Position numbers and translations under genes: made by a program
The notes under the pieces: generated by a model
Databases searched by the model: none
What the model saw: the letters and a program-made list of their open reading frames with translations, nothing else
Told to the model about the DNA's origin: nothing
NCBI RefSeq assembly: GCF_910592395.1
Contig: NC_088324.1
Coordinates: 7,530,953 to 7,594,952 of the forward strand
Length of the DNA stretch: 64,000 nt
From: Lineus longissimus
Taxonomy: Eukaryota; Nemertea; Pilidiophora; Heteronemertea; Lineidae
Reading direction: 5' to 3'
Shown: positions 25,291 to 37,275 of the stretch, piece by piece
How positions within the stretch are numbered: position 1 is the first letter of the stretch
How the letters are laid out: every line of letters begins with the position of its first letter

Positions 25291-26744
25291 ATTGAAGTTT
25301 TTTAGTAGTATGTAATGCAATCGCTTGTCTGACAGTTCACACTTTAAGCACAGCTTAACTGCCTCATGTAGCTACATGGGTCAATACCGTTCCTGCCGAC
25401 ATGTACGAGGACATAATTTCTCCACACTTTGCATCCACTATCGCTTTATGTACATCCACCTGTGTACATGGAGTGCAATGTACATAATACAACGAATATT
25501 GATCGCCGCTAGTGTTAGCCATTATGAATGACAATTTATACTACATGGAGAATGGACTTGTTTTATTATTAATAATCATACAGGCTGTTTGCTTTTATAG
25601 CCAGCAGAAATTTTCTATACATGCCGGCGTAAAATGATAACTGACCTGCACATACGAATTGGTCTAGGTTTCTGATACTATACATTTATATCTGAGCTGA
25701 CAGCAGCTTCGCAAGCGCTGTGCACAAACCATAGGAAAAGGAAAGACCACTCAAACCTGAAATATCCGAAATTACAGCTAAATGTTCAGTATCGATGATA
25801 AAAAATGAATACTGAGTTGAGAGCTGAGTGTTAGCTAGGACATTATTAGCTCTATGGATAGCATATTGTCATGTAAGTAGGAAGAAACTGGTTAAGAGAG
25901 TCGTCCTCTCTGTCACATGAGCGTAACGGGACTGACTCTAACCCTGGACCTCAGAGGTAACAGGCGCTGGTGTTTCCACTCCGACAGCCGGTTAATGAAA
26001 ACTTGCACTACTTGGTTGAATTTCCATGTGTCTGTTTTCACGAGGGGAATTCATGCATCAGAAGAATTGGCGTAAAAATAAACAAATTCTCTGGATCTTG
26101 TGACTTGCTCGACATTCAATGTTAAGAGTTTTTACTGGAAAGGTACTGCTTTTAAATGAAACAAAACCACTCTTTGAATATCATTCTTTCGATCTGTTGT
26201 CACGAATTTAAGTTATGTGAGCTCACGTGGATGTTTAAATTTAGTATGAGAATATTTTTCTTTACATGCTTGGATTATTTTCATTGCTGATATATGTTGT
26301 CTTAAAATATTTAAATTTTTCAATAAATCTCTTATTGTATATAATTGGGTCAAAGCCTGTGGTTGGATGCATTGATATAGAAAGAGATATACAGGCAGTA
26401 AAACACGGCCATTTATCCGGCCGAGCCTCTTGTTATGAGTGGTCTGGGGCAGAGTCTGCGATATCCCATGCACCAAGTATAGATACTGATAGCTTGAGTG
26501 TCAAGTCTAAGAATATTTTATGAGAATAAGCCAGTATTTTGAAATTTTAGAATTGGAAATAAAAGTTAAATTACTATATCAAAAGTCAAACCAGTGGACT
26601 GGTACATTAGTGTCATCATTATGCAGACCATGTATCATGCTTGCTTATATAACCTTGATTACCTCATTGAGCGCTTATAAGAAGAAGCTTATATAAACTA
26701 TCATCATCTCAGATTTTCTTAACCTTTATTCCTCTCCATTGCAG

Positions 26745-26897
26745 GTCTTCAAGTGGTGTTGAAATCCATCTTAAAGGCCATGGCCCCCCTCTTACAGATT
26801 GGTCTGTTGGTGCTCTTTGCAATTGTGATTTTTGCCATCATAGGCTTAGAATTTTACAATGGAAATTTCCACAACACATGCTATAGAACAGAACCAA
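26745..26897 (+). CDS. Cav2: Cav2 exon: S4-S5 linker and IS5
   Basis: It encodes [17 protein letters not shown] (S4-S5 linker), [20 protein letters not shown] (IS5) and the start of the extracellular turret ([13 protein letters not shown]). Its first two bases, GT, complete a Ser with the terminal A of any IS4 exon. It is 153 bases, phase 1 in and phase 1 out, donor GTAAGT. The phase-1 end requires one of the two turret exons next, because the IS6 exon starts in phase 0. Confidence 0.95.
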
Positions 26898-28159
26898 GTA
26901 AGTATGAGAGAGATTGAGCAGGTTCGTACTCATTCCCCTTCTGTGCGTTGGGGGAGTGCAGCGTCGTAGTGATTTGAGTGTCATACTCATGACCAAGGGG
27001 TCATGGACCCACGTCATGTCTGTTCCATGTTGGAGCTTGAAGATCACATCATATGCCCTCAGTGCTAGCTGCAGTATTCATCTGGCCTATAACCTTATAC
27101 ATCTTTATGAGCACTGAGCTTAAGGATATTATTGCATAGATTTACCTTGTTCCTCAGATTCCTTATAAGAATAGGCAATGCTTTTGCATTGTAAGCACTG
27201 CTTGCTGAATGAGATCAATTTGGTAAGGTTTATAAATAGAATGTCTGATCAGGGTGGCAGGTATAGGGTGATGCATCCTACCACTAATAAACTGCTGGTA
27301 CTAGAAGCTGCTCCTTAAACACCCGACAGAGATGAATCTGGGATGTTGAAGTACTTTGGACATTGATCTGTCAATGAAAAAACCCCATAATAAGAAGTCG
27401 AAATTGTATTGATACGAATTATTAAGCTAACACACTGAAACTGCAATGGTTACAGTTGTATGGTTTCATTCAACATCATAATTTCCCCTTGGCTAGACAA
27501 ATCGATTTTGCAAGCCTATCCGAGGAATGGGTAAGAATTGTTTGATCTGAAGCCCTATGATAAGCTTTAGGCTTGAACCCCGTAGAAAGCCGAATAATCA
27601 TGAATTGTTCATCTTTGAACTTGAAAGCTGATTTTTTATAAAAAGAATCATTGATTTTGAACGGGCTGTTTTTGCCATGTATCTGGTGATCCTAAGTTCG
27701 GGAAATAAAGGCCAGGATTATCCTAGGAGTACAGAATGCCATCATGCATCAGACCTGGATAACAGAATAAAAAAGTTTCTCGCTTTTTGAAATGATGCTG
27801 TTGATTCAAATAGTCCATGCGCATTTATCTACCAACATGTTCAACAGGCGGAAGTTTCTCAACTGCATTTTGAAGTTCACATTGAAAGAATCTTTCAGTT
27901 GGTTTTCAGGAAATACTAAAAATTCTTAAAATGACTTTCTTGGTTCCCTCCAAATATATTAGAGCACGTGCTAAATTATTTTAATGATAATATTGCTAAT
28001 ACTGCATGTAGTTCTTCAATACTACTTCTTTTTCAAAGTGTTTGTGAGGTACCATTATGGAAAGCTTTGAAGCATGTCTCCAATTCAATATAAGTGTCCT
28101 TCAATGGCCCATCCTTGTTAATCATCACTTCCATTGCTTTGTTATCTTATCCTTTGCAG
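26898..28159 (+). other. Intron before the turret exon pair
   Basis: About 1.26 kb of AT-rich sequence. Nothing recognised. Confidence 0.85.
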
Positions 28160-28380
28160 ATGGTAGAAAAGTGCTCGATAAAATAGGCGAAAAAGATCCA
28201 CGACCGTGCTCACCGAATGGTGCATCAGGGGCCTTTCTATGCGAGCCTCCTGTATCGAATTGCAGTGGGTTCTGGCTCGGTCCCAACTATGGCATCACAA
28301 GTTTTGATAATATTATCTATGCCAGTTTAACTGTATTTCAATGTATAACAATGGAGGGGTGGACTGATGTTTTATATTAT
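28160..28380 (+). CDS. Cav2: Cav2 alternative exon IS5-P-a: domain I turret and selectivity filter
   Basis: First of two tandem 221-base alternatives, phase 1 in and phase 0 out, acceptor CTTTGCAG and donor GTAAGT. It encodes a charged turret ([18 protein letters not shown], then [16 protein letters not shown]), the pore helix ([14 protein letters not shown]) and the filter ITMEGW, whose Glu is the domain I member of the EEEE Ca2+ ring. The four cysteines align exactly with those of IS5-P-b. About 46 of 74 positions are identical between the two, with differences concentrated outside the filter. Confidence 0.92.
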
Positions 28381-28993
28381 GTAAGTAAACGTCGCCCGGT
28401 CCTTGTTGTAGTTCTTGCTGTGGGCACTGGGAGGCCCCAGGTTTGTCGAGGTCATCATCTGTGAAAAGCAACAACCTTGAACGTAAGGCTGTAAAAAAAT
28501 TCAGAGCGTTGCCTGGAGAATGTTCTGAAACGAAATTATGACCAACAGAAATTTTTTTTTCTTGGCATCAAGAGTACTCAACAAAAAGTGCCTTCGTTTT
28601 CAGTTGGTCTGTCGAAAAAATATGAATGAGGTGAATACCGGGGTGTTGCCAAGCTGTCTGATCTCCGCCTGGGTCTGATGCCGACAGGATTGGTTTGGCT
28701 AACGTGCTCATGGAAAAGCTTGGGCTGCCAGCTTCCTGTTAATAGCTGGGCAGATCAGGCAGAGCCCACGTGGCAGCAGGTGGACGTTGGTATGATGTAT
28801 ACTGACTCAAAAATGAGGCTCAATGCCACATTTCAAAGAGTGGTGATCTCGTATGGATAAAAATGTCACGATATTGAAAATGTTGTTGCCAAACAGATGA
28901 AGACCTCCATAACATGTAGCCCTGGTGTTGGCAGTTTGAACTACTCTCCATGTTGTCCTAGTCTAGTAACCCATTCTTCCTCTTCATTTGCAG
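28381..28993 (+). other. Intron between the two turret exons
   Basis: 613 bases. An open frame at 28678-28860 is not flanked by usable splice sites and shows no similarity I recognise. Confidence 0.8.
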
Positions 28994-29214
28994 ACGGGAG
29001 GCAGGTTCTTGATATGCAAGGGCAAAGTAGTATACGGCCGTGTTCCCTGTGGAATAATTCCGGCTCGTTCATATGCACGACCCCCGGGTCCTACTGCGGC
29101 CCTTACTGGGAGGGTCCTTCTTACGGCATTGTCAGTTTTGATAACATGATCTTTGCCATGTTGACCGTGTTCACTTGCATCACAATGGAGGGGTGGACTG
29201 ACGTCATGTACTAT
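28994..29214 (+). CDS. Cav2: Cav2 alternative exon IS5-P-b: domain I turret and selectivity filter
   Basis: Second 221-base alternative with the same phases, acceptor TTTGCAG and donor GTGAGT. The turret ([18 protein letters not shown], then [16 protein letters not shown]) is less charged than that of IS5-P-a and carries an Asn-Asn-Ser glycosylation sequon. The pore helix [14 protein letters not shown] and filter ITMEGW follow. Filter, cysteines and YGI-SFDN are conserved, so both versions should make a Ca2+-selective pore with different outer vestibules. Confidence 0.92.
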
Positions 29215-30605
29215 GTGAGTAGCCAGATACAGTTCCTCAATCTGGTGAAAGGGTCTCGAATTCTTGCGTGCTATAATATTGTCAAACGATTTTTGCAAAC
29301 ATGTTTTTGTGGAGGGATTTTTCTCATTTTGCCAGTAAAATGCATGGACAAGCCTGCTGCAAATTGTTAATGAGATTTTCAGCAAAATGCAACATTTGCC
29401 TGTTTTTCACAATTTGTGAATTTGAAGCATTGTTTAACACAGGCTTGTCATGCTCTGAGCATATACTTTTCGGGCCTTGGATCTTCTGATTCTATTTTTG
29501 TGACTGCTTTATGACAGGGGTAGAGAAGTTACAAATTTGAAAAACGTTCTCATATTTCGAACACTTTAATGTCATCGTTGTCAAAAAGCTAGCTGTTTGG
29601 CATCTTCTGATGTGTTCTGCTAACACTTCTCGACATCATTCTTCGCGGTCTTCATTATGGTTCAGATTTGATTGATGAAGATATTGTAGTGAAGCTATCA
29701 AAACAATCCTGGAAAGTTTCCGCGAATTCCATAGTGGGATTTTGCTTTAATTAGCATTTGAAGATGCATGTATTACTTGCCGTAGCAGCTTTCATTTATG
29801 ACTTCTCTGACATCATTATGTTCTAATAAGAAGTTTCTTCTAAAGTTGAGACATCTCCCCTACTGTATGAGGTCATAATTAACATTGGGAAATTGAGAGT
29901 CCCCTTTGCCATGTGCACTGAGAATATAACATACAGCTGTAATATATAGCTCGAAGAAGTGTACCCAGTTGGTAAGCCAAATAGGGTACAAACTACTTCT
30001 TGCCTAGATATAGGAATTTGGAATAAATTAGTGTCTTAATTAGGGATGACACTACTATAAACAAACTTTTTGTGTAGAAAATAACAAAGAATCAACCTCC
30101 CTCTCAAATTGCATGTGATTTCTCCTAAAAATGAAAAACAACCCGAAATTGTGTTGTTGTAGAAATCCCATTCCTAGTCGGTAGCTGTTTCGTCTTCACC
30201 ATAGGTTAGAAATAGTAGACAGCACTAGTCCATGGTATACTCCTTTGAGCCCTTTGAATCAATACCACGGTCAACAGAAGTTGAAACAAAATTTACATAT
30301 CTTGCATCCAGTAACACATGCATATTGATAAGGAACCAAGTAGTAATCAATGTATACTTATTCATGCGCATGCATTACCCTATGCGAAATATGAAAATTT
30401 TGTTCGATTTTCTTGTGACCGCGATACTTATTCAAAAGCCTTGAAGTTGCATTTAATCAGCAGTTGGTCACATTAATTAAGGGCTCCCAGTTGAGCTCCT
30501 CTCAAACCAATTATGACCTCGGTTTGGACTTGCTAGTGGTAAATTCAGCATGCCTTATGGTCTAGGGACTCGTTTGTAGGCACATAGCTCAATTCAAACA
30601 CCCAC

Positions 30606-30765
30606 GGCGCGGTTGTTCAAAAGCACAAAAGTCACGTTATCCCTAACGGTTACGTTTAGTAACCTTAAGGATGTTATCCCTTCAGTTAGACCCATCAAAA
30701 TTTTCCCGTTAAGACTTAACGGCGCCGTTAAAACTAACGTGGTTTTGAACAACTCAGCCCTGGCC
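30606..30765. mobile_element. Foldback MITE, family B, copy 3
   Basis: The ends CGGTTGTTCAAAA and TTTTGAACAACTCAGCC are inverted, and the interior contains AACG/CGTT-rich arms like the other family B copies. Confidence 0.7.
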
Positions 30766-30911
30766 TCAGTTGCTCAATCAGCATTAGAGACAAATGTCAA
30801 CGTTGTTGGCTCAATTTAGTGTTATCTTCTTCAGTAAATTTCATTTACTAAAGTAGCGTTAGTACTTAACACTAGCATTACTGCTAACGCCAGTTGAGTA
30901 ACAGGGCCCAG
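30766..30911. mobile_element. Foldback element abutting family B copy 3
   Basis: GTTGCTCAATC near the left end and TTGAGTAACAGGGCCC at the right end are inverted, with complementary GTGTTA/TAACAC segments inside. It appears to be a related but distinct variant inserted next to the preceding element. Confidence 0.5.
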
Positions 30912-32202
30912 TTTGAAAAGATGCTACAGTGTAGTGAGTAAAAAACAGTCTTATGATGATGAAAGAGATGTTATTTTTGCGGCCCTCTTTCACACTTTCA
31001 CACAATTTTGCCAGGGGATCAGGGTTTATTTTAATGGTTTGTTTTCATGGCAATGGTACCTTATTTCCAAGAATAAATAAAGACTTAGACTTATAAAAAT
31101 GTAACTATCTGAAATCTGGACAATTTTGAATGCTTTTTGATACAGTTTTGTGACCTTTCTGAAGTTTCAAATTCTTAGTCTTTATTAATTCTTACTATTA
31201 CTTGGTGGTTGGTTGAAACTGTCCAGTTTATTGTGGCTTAGCCTTTACCACTTAGCAACGGGACGTTTCTAGATGGCGCCATTCATGGCAATGACGTAAC
31301 ATGATGCATTTTGTAAAACGTCTTTGCATCATATTGTCTCCGGACCATTATTTCTGTCCGATGGAACATGTATCATGACGCTTTGGACCAAAATTTCCGC
31401 CAATCGTGGGGAGATGCACAGAAGCGACTAAATCAATGGCGACTGATTTGCAACTACAACAAAGATCTGAGGCAGTTGTCAGCAACTTAGATTTTTCAGT
31501 GTGGTTGCTCCTTGGCCGCAGTCTGCCTTCTTTTCCTGAGTCACTTTGTTTACAGCTGGTGTAAGGGATAATCCATCGAATATGAACACACAAGTTTCCT
31601 CGGCAAATGTCTCCTACTTTTCATCCTTTCCTTTTGGCAAATTAGAGGTAACAACGCAGCTGTTGGTCATGTTAACGGGTGACGCAGGTCTCCCAATACG
31701 CTTGAGGCACCTGACCTTGACGTTCTTGTGTGTTTATACTTATTGGATATCCAACTTTTTCATGGGATGGCCTATTGCATTATCTCATTTGAGAGTCTAT
31801 GTGGTGCCGGAAGGCGGCCTAAGTCCCTCCCTTCATAATCAAACGGTTGTAGATTGGAAACCTGTATCAGCCATTAATACTTGATGTGAAATTATACGTC
31901 CATTGTCATACTACTTGCAACAAGTGTATTTGACCTAAGTTTTTCCTGCTGGTTCCGGTGTAAAAGTAAAAAGTGCCCCCCCCCCCTGGAAAAAGTGTCC
32001 GGCCCTATTGTATTCTGCAATATGGTTCTATAGAGACCCTGACAGTCAATAGCTCAGAGATTGAAGCGCATAATAGAATCCTTTGTTCCCGGACATTTTT
32101 TCCTAGGACATCTTAAACTTCTACACCGGCACGTTGGGTATATGCAATTCACTTTATAACCATGGATGGTTCACTTCTAGTATTGGAGTTATAGCAAATC
32201 AA

Positions 32203-32470
32203 GTATCAACTACATCATAGCTGTAATCACTGTTTATTTAGTCATGGAGTATCAACTGCATCATAGCTGTAAAGACTGTTTATTTAGTCATGGAGTATCA
32301 ACTGCATCAAAGCTGTAAACACTGTTTATTTAGTCATGGAGTATCAACTGCATCATAGCTGTAAACACTGTTTATTTAGTTATGGAGTATCAACTGCATC
32401 ATAGCTGTAAACACTGTTTATTTAGTCATGGAGTATCAACTGCATCATAGCTGTAAACACTGTTTATTTA
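32203..32470. repeat. 46-bp tandem repeat, about six copies
   Basis: The unit begins GTATCAACTGCATCATAGCT and ends TTATTTAGTCATGGA. Copies are nearly identical, so expansion is recent. The array lies just upstream of the IS6 acceptor. Confidence 0.95.
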
Positions 32471-32582
32471 CTCCGGGTGCACCCTGCATCCAAGTTTTAA
32501 AATGTGCGTGTACACGTATATAATTTGTATAACGTATACTTATTTGCTGCAACGTTTATACGTCTTTTTCTCTTCTTTTCAG

Positions 32583-32686
32583 ACAAATGACGCAATGGGG
32601 AATAGTTTTAATTTTCTGTATTTTATACCACTTATAATCCTCGGATCGTTTTTTATGCTAAATCTAATTCTTGGAGTTCTCAGCGG
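32583..32686 (+). CDS. Cav2: Cav2 exon: IS6
   Basis: It encodes [16 protein letters not shown] followed by the pore-lining helix [19 protein letters not shown]. It is 104 bases, phase 0 in and phase 2 out (GG), acceptor CTTTTCAG and donor GTAAGT. It is the common partner between the turret pair upstream and the AID pair downstream. Confidence 0.95.
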
Positions 32687-33200
32687 GTAAGTGAAACTAT
32701 ATCTTAGAATATTTTTTTTAAATTGAGAGAACAACGAAATGTAGAAATTGAGCAAGCGTGCCAGTCCTTTGACGCTTAGTAGCTACCGCGAAGGATAATA
32801 ATTCATCATTACTAAAATACTCCGATTGCAAGGCGTATGACAGGTGCTGGGTCCTGCTTCAAGGATTTATGATAGCTCGTGTTTTTGTGAATGAATTCAG
32901 CTGTGATTTGAGCCATGAGGTTTTCGATTTGAATTACTAAATACCTGTATGCATATGTATTTGACCCACCGCCAAATCGGGTAGTATTAACCCAATTGGA
33001 AATTGAATTACAAATTTCAATTTCTTAACAGACGGCAAAGACTCTCTAATGGAAGACTTTGAAACCGATCTGTGACATCATATTCAACACACGTTAACCT
33101 TGAAATCTTTAAAATGGACTATTTGAAAGTATCTTCTGTCTGATCAAACCGTTGCTTTACTCATTGTACCGTTTGCAATATATGTCACTGCGTCTTACAG
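32687..33200 (+). other. Intron between IS6 and the AID exon pair
   Basis: About 0.5 kb; nothing recognised. Confidence 0.9.
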
Positions 33201-33316
33201 AGAATTTGCCAAAGAAAGGGAGCGAGTTGAAAGCCGTAGAGCGTTCCTTAAACTGCGTAGAAAACAGCAAATAGACCGCGAGTTGAACGGGTATCTAGAA
33301 TGGATTTGCAAAGCGG
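33201..33316 (+). CDS. Cav2: Cav2 alternative exon I-II-a: AID with QQIDR
   Basis: First of two tandem 116-base alternatives, phase 2 in and phase 1 out, acceptor CTTACAG and strong donor GTAAGT. It encodes [20 protein letters not shown] and then [18 protein letters not shown], the proximal I-II linker with the Cav-beta-binding alpha-interaction domain (conserved Tyr and Trp in GYLEWI). The QxxER motif associated with G-protein beta-gamma modulation of Cav2 channels reads QQIDR here. It differs from I-II-b at only 3 of 38 residues, but at about 23 of 114 nucleotides. Confidence 0.93.
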
Positions 33317-33505
<189 letters not shown>

Positions 33506-34465
33506 TAGGACGTGGTCACAGTCTTTCCATACCTTGTCTCCTTAATGGCGTGGCTTGACAGTAGGGCAGTTTTGCAACCCCGTTTACACTATATCAGCTG
33601 CTTATATAATGCATACCTTACCCTCGCTTTGCACAACTTCCTGTGGACACCGAGGAGCACCACACTGTCCCCGACGGTAGATAGTACAGCACTAATGGTG
33701 CCGGGATCATTGAGATGACTAATGCTTTTTTGGAATATTTCCCGAACTGCATGTGTGATTTGAAGCTCCCTATCTGTAAATCCTGTTGTTGGATGTCATG
33801 TTCAAAGTGGTTCTTCTCATTTGCCAGTCTTGTTTTATTGGTTCCTCGACCATCCTTGGTCACGCGGGTACAAACTCTCCTTGATTTATCTCACCCACTG
33901 GTGCCTTTTTGGCTTTCATGAACTAGCCTAAAGTTGGCTTCTTAAAATAATTCCCGATTCTCAAGAAATTTACTAACTTAACCACAACCGTCCAAGGACC
34001 GGAAAAAAGTAGAATCGGGAATAAGATATAAGTAGCCAACATATACGAGGTCTTTTTTTTCAGTCACATGTCAGCTGTGTTGACCGGTTTTCTCACCACG
34101 AAGTCGAGACTTTTTAACCTACAACTGGAGGTGAAGCTTCAACGGTGATCTTTCAATAGATAGAAATAATGAATTATTTTTTTTGGAGAGGGGGGGATCT
34201 AACTGAACTGAGGCTGAAAAGGATGTTCTGTACAGCAAAAAACCCCATACATGGTTGTGATAGTTTTCTGTTATTGTTTTTAAATCGAAGTATGACAAAT
34301 TTGCAATCACTTTGAACTGTTAGTTTTGGTACCATGTGACCTCTATTCCTTAGGCCTGTTGTTGCATGGATCCTCTGAGTGTTTCATGTTCTAGGGTAGA
34401 GATCTCTCCAGTCGACAGGATCCTTCGCTGCCTGTGTTTGTGAATTCATTATGTAGGTTCTGTGA

Positions 34466-34530
34466 AGGGCACGGTGGATGAGCGTCTGACTTGTGATCGG
34501 AAGGTTGTTGGTTTGAGGCTCAGTCAGTGT
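34466..34530 (+). repeat. tRNA-derived SINE fragment, copy 1
   Basis: It has a box A-like GGTGGATGAGCG and a box B-like GGTTTGAGGCTC 33 bases apart, with GTGATCGGAAGGTTGTTGG between. The same order occurs at 48593-48668. No tRNA acceptor end follows, so it is a SINE head and not a tRNA gene. Confidence 0.6.
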
Positions 34531-34535
34531 CACTC

Positions 34536-34588
34536 TAACTAACTAACAAGCTAACTTACTGACTTACTAACTAACTAACTAACTAACA
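34536..34588. repeat. (TAAC)n microsatellite
   Basis: CTAACTAACTAAC runs with interruptions, directly downstream of the SINE-like segment; it may be its tail repeat. Confidence 0.85.
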
Positions 34589-34904
34589 CCCATGACATAC
34601 GGTCGTGTAGGGGCTAACCAACTACCTAAGACCAATGGGGCACAATGGCAGGCGGCAGCAGTGGTGCGTGCCCAAGAATATTGGTTTTCAGTTTTCAGGA
34701 TAGGTTGAGGTGTTGTGAGGCCGGTTCCATCTCCAGGAATGAAATATTGCATAATATTGAAAAGTCCTCAGTTGCCTGGTAAACTTGCCGTATTGGGTAC
34801 ACTTGATATGCACTCTCGGTCAAAGAAGAGTGGACTCGATATTGTCACGTCTTTTCAAATCATTTTGGATGAGGTGAACCTAAAACAGGGGCCTGCGATA
34901 TATT

Positions 34905-35068
34905 TACGGTGACACCTCTCTATAACGGACACCCTCTGGAATGGCAAGTTCTGTCCTTCATAGAGAGGTGTCCTGATTAGAGAGGTCAATTTGAAGGGAA
35001 ACCACCAATGAAGGACCAAAACTAGTGTCCTTAACAGAGAGGTTGTCCGCTAAGAGATGTTCCACTGT
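34905..35068. repeat. Dispersed repeat, family D, copy 2
   Basis: GTGACACCTCTCTATAACGG, AGAGAGGTGTCCTGATTAG and GTCCGCTAAGAGATGTTCC mark a short repeat shared with 17725-17892 and 35573-35705. Its two ends are roughly inverted, as in a MITE. Confidence 0.7.
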
Positions 35069-35572
35069 GTGTAAATGACATAGTATTATTGAGAGGAAGC
35101 AACGGAAGGATTACCTCTGGAAGTTAAGAATGTCCCCTGAAGGCGGCAAAACTGCCAATCCAAAATACATTCCCTAATCTGATGTGTCAGTGAAACCAAT
35201 TTGCTCTAAATGTGATATTTTTTAGCAGTGAAATAATATGCACAGTGTATTGACTCAGTCTGTGCAAATAGACTTTTCCAATGCAGTTTGTTTTGTCATG
35301 TGATATTGCAGGAATGATTGATTAATTCTGTAAAAACTTGGTATTGTGAAAGTCAACTGATCTATCATTTCATTTATCAGCTTTACCTTTGGAGTTGGTC
35401 CCAAATACATTTATTAACCGTATTACATATCAAATGGTGTGTTGAAAACGAAACCTCTCCACGTTTAGCTTGTTTGTGTTAATAGGTTGGCGATCGATTC
35501 CCAGTGCTATAAGGTGATTTGGAGGTAACTGACCCGAAATGTCCTTGTGTGCACTATAGATTGTGGATTATA

Positions 35573-35705
35573 GATAAGCTGAGAGGTGTCCTGATTACAG
35601 GGGTCAAAGTAGATAGAAACGACCAACTTGGGACCAAACACAGTGTTCTTAAATGAGAGGGTGTTCTTTGAATGGTAGAGAGGTGTCCGCTAATGGAGAT
35701 TCTAC
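35573..35705. repeat. Dispersed repeat, family D, copy 3
   Basis: Contains GAGAGGTGTCCTGATTACAG, TTGGGACCAAACACAGTG and GAGAGGTGTCCGCTAATGG in the same order as copy 2. Confidence 0.7.
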
Positions 35706-36208
35706 TGAATATGTATCATATTAATTGGCTTGCCATATGTCTCGATACACAGTGTACCTGAAAACCTTATTCAATTGAAGTATTGAATACACAGATGTCA
35801 CAGCTTATAACACCATTTTTGGATGTCCTTCAATGCATGAAAATCTATATATACCATAGTCTGAAAGAAAATGTTTTACTGCGTGTGTAACATGTGTCTA
35901 AAATAGTGCAATACATATGCTACCAAAAAGGTGAAATTCACATGGTTACGATGTTTTTGTGATGTGTCTTATACTGGTAAATGACTAATATGACTTACAT
36001 TGTTGAGAGTGAAATGTTGTGACTGTTTTATTTTCGCAATTTTTAGACAAACACGAATTAAAACCCTACGAAATTTTAACCCTTAGAACTCAGTTTCGGC
36101 AAGAACAGGAAATTGCACCCGTTTTCTTTAGACATTTGAATAATGTTGATGCAAGTTATTTGTTCAGCAACTGTTACTAACCTAAAACATGTCAAAGCTT
36201 GTGGAAGT

Positions 36209-36380
36209 GTGAAACCACAACAATTCCCGTGTTGTTGTGTGATCACAACCACAACAATTCCCGTGTTGTTGTGTGATCAGAAACCACAACAATTTCCTGT
36301 TGTTGTGTGATCAGAAACCACAACAATTTCTTTTGATGTGTGATCAGAAATCTCAACAATTTTCTGTTGGTGTGTGATCG
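36209..36380. repeat. ~37-bp tandem repeat, about five copies
   Basis: Units of the form GAAACCACAACAATTCCCG then TTGTTGTGTGATCA. Each unit is internally self-complementary (CAACAA with TTGTTG), so single units can fold. Confidence 0.85.
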
Positions 36381-37150
36381 GACCCCGATGCCTGAAAGCT
36401 TTAACGTTTCAAACATTTTAAACCAATTCGTCAACCTCGAGCATCGCACAAGACTATCGGTAGTCCCTTTAATTGTCGATGCCATATAAAGATTTTCATG
36501 CAGTGTCGTTGATTCCGTTATCGCATGATATCTATAAAATGTTGCTGTATCTATTTTTTAGCATCAGACACTTAACATAAATGATGTCTATGTCTTCTCA
36601 ATGACAAGTATTTGATATGTGTGGCATTTTTAAAAAACTGGAAGCTTTACAAACAAATTGATCATTGAATTGGATAAGTCATTGCTAAATGCATTGCTAT
36701 AAGTCAAATTTGAGTCTGTTGAATAAAAGTCATTTATTGTTTGGATAACCAGTTTTAAGTATATTGGATATTTTTCATTAACATACGAGGTCCCTAGTAA
36801 TTGTAATGAACATGAACTTACAAGATCTACATAAAGAACCGCTTTCTAATTTTCAAATGTAACCAAAAATATGTATCGATAACAACCAGTCCTGCACACT
36901 GAGGAACTCTAGATCTGGTCTTAAATATTCTATCTCTTTTGCTCAACAACCGCACAAAAATACACCAATTCTCATTTCCCAAAATTAAGTTAGATCATTG
37001 AGAAATATCGCATGCACTGCTTGTTCATCATCATTTAAACCTCGCCGTGTGCAAAGCATCTTAAAAGTATGGTGCCAATGGATGACTTTAAATCCGGAGC
37101 AGAGGTCAGAGCAACAGCAAATTTCCCTTTCGCAATGGAGGCAATATGAT

Positions 37151-37275
37151 GTACTGTGTCTAAACGCTATTTAGCCGGCTGAAGGGTGCCTGCACAAAAG
37201 GCCTTTTAATGGGTCTACTACATGAAACATGTGAAACAGATGCACCAAAACCGGCTAAATAGTCTACACAGTATA
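37151..37275. mobile_element. Foldback MITE, family C, copy 1
   Basis: The left end GTACTGTGTCTAAACGCT then ATTTAGCCGGCT is inverted at the right end (ACCGGCTAAATAGTC then TACACAGTATAC). The family is shared with 44401-44482. Confidence 0.75.

Larger units (their letters stand above)
22767..26744 (+). other. Intron after the IS4 cluster
   Basis: About 4 kb. It holds a family A foldback element (23451-23674) and a 1.2-kb repeat with a CGT microsatellite (24120-25290). A G-run lies at 23067-23082. No further S4 exon was seen. Confidence 0.85.
29215..32582 (+). other. Intron from turret exons to IS6
   Basis: About 3.4 kb. It contains two foldback elements side by side (30606-30765 and 30766-30911) and a 46-bp tandem array (32203-32470) ending about 110 bases before the IS6 exon. 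Confidence 0.85.

Noticed and set aside
28678-28860. A third turret exon between the two 221-nt exons
   Set aside because: The frame lacks the YGI-SFDN and ITMEGW motifs and has no proper splice sites.
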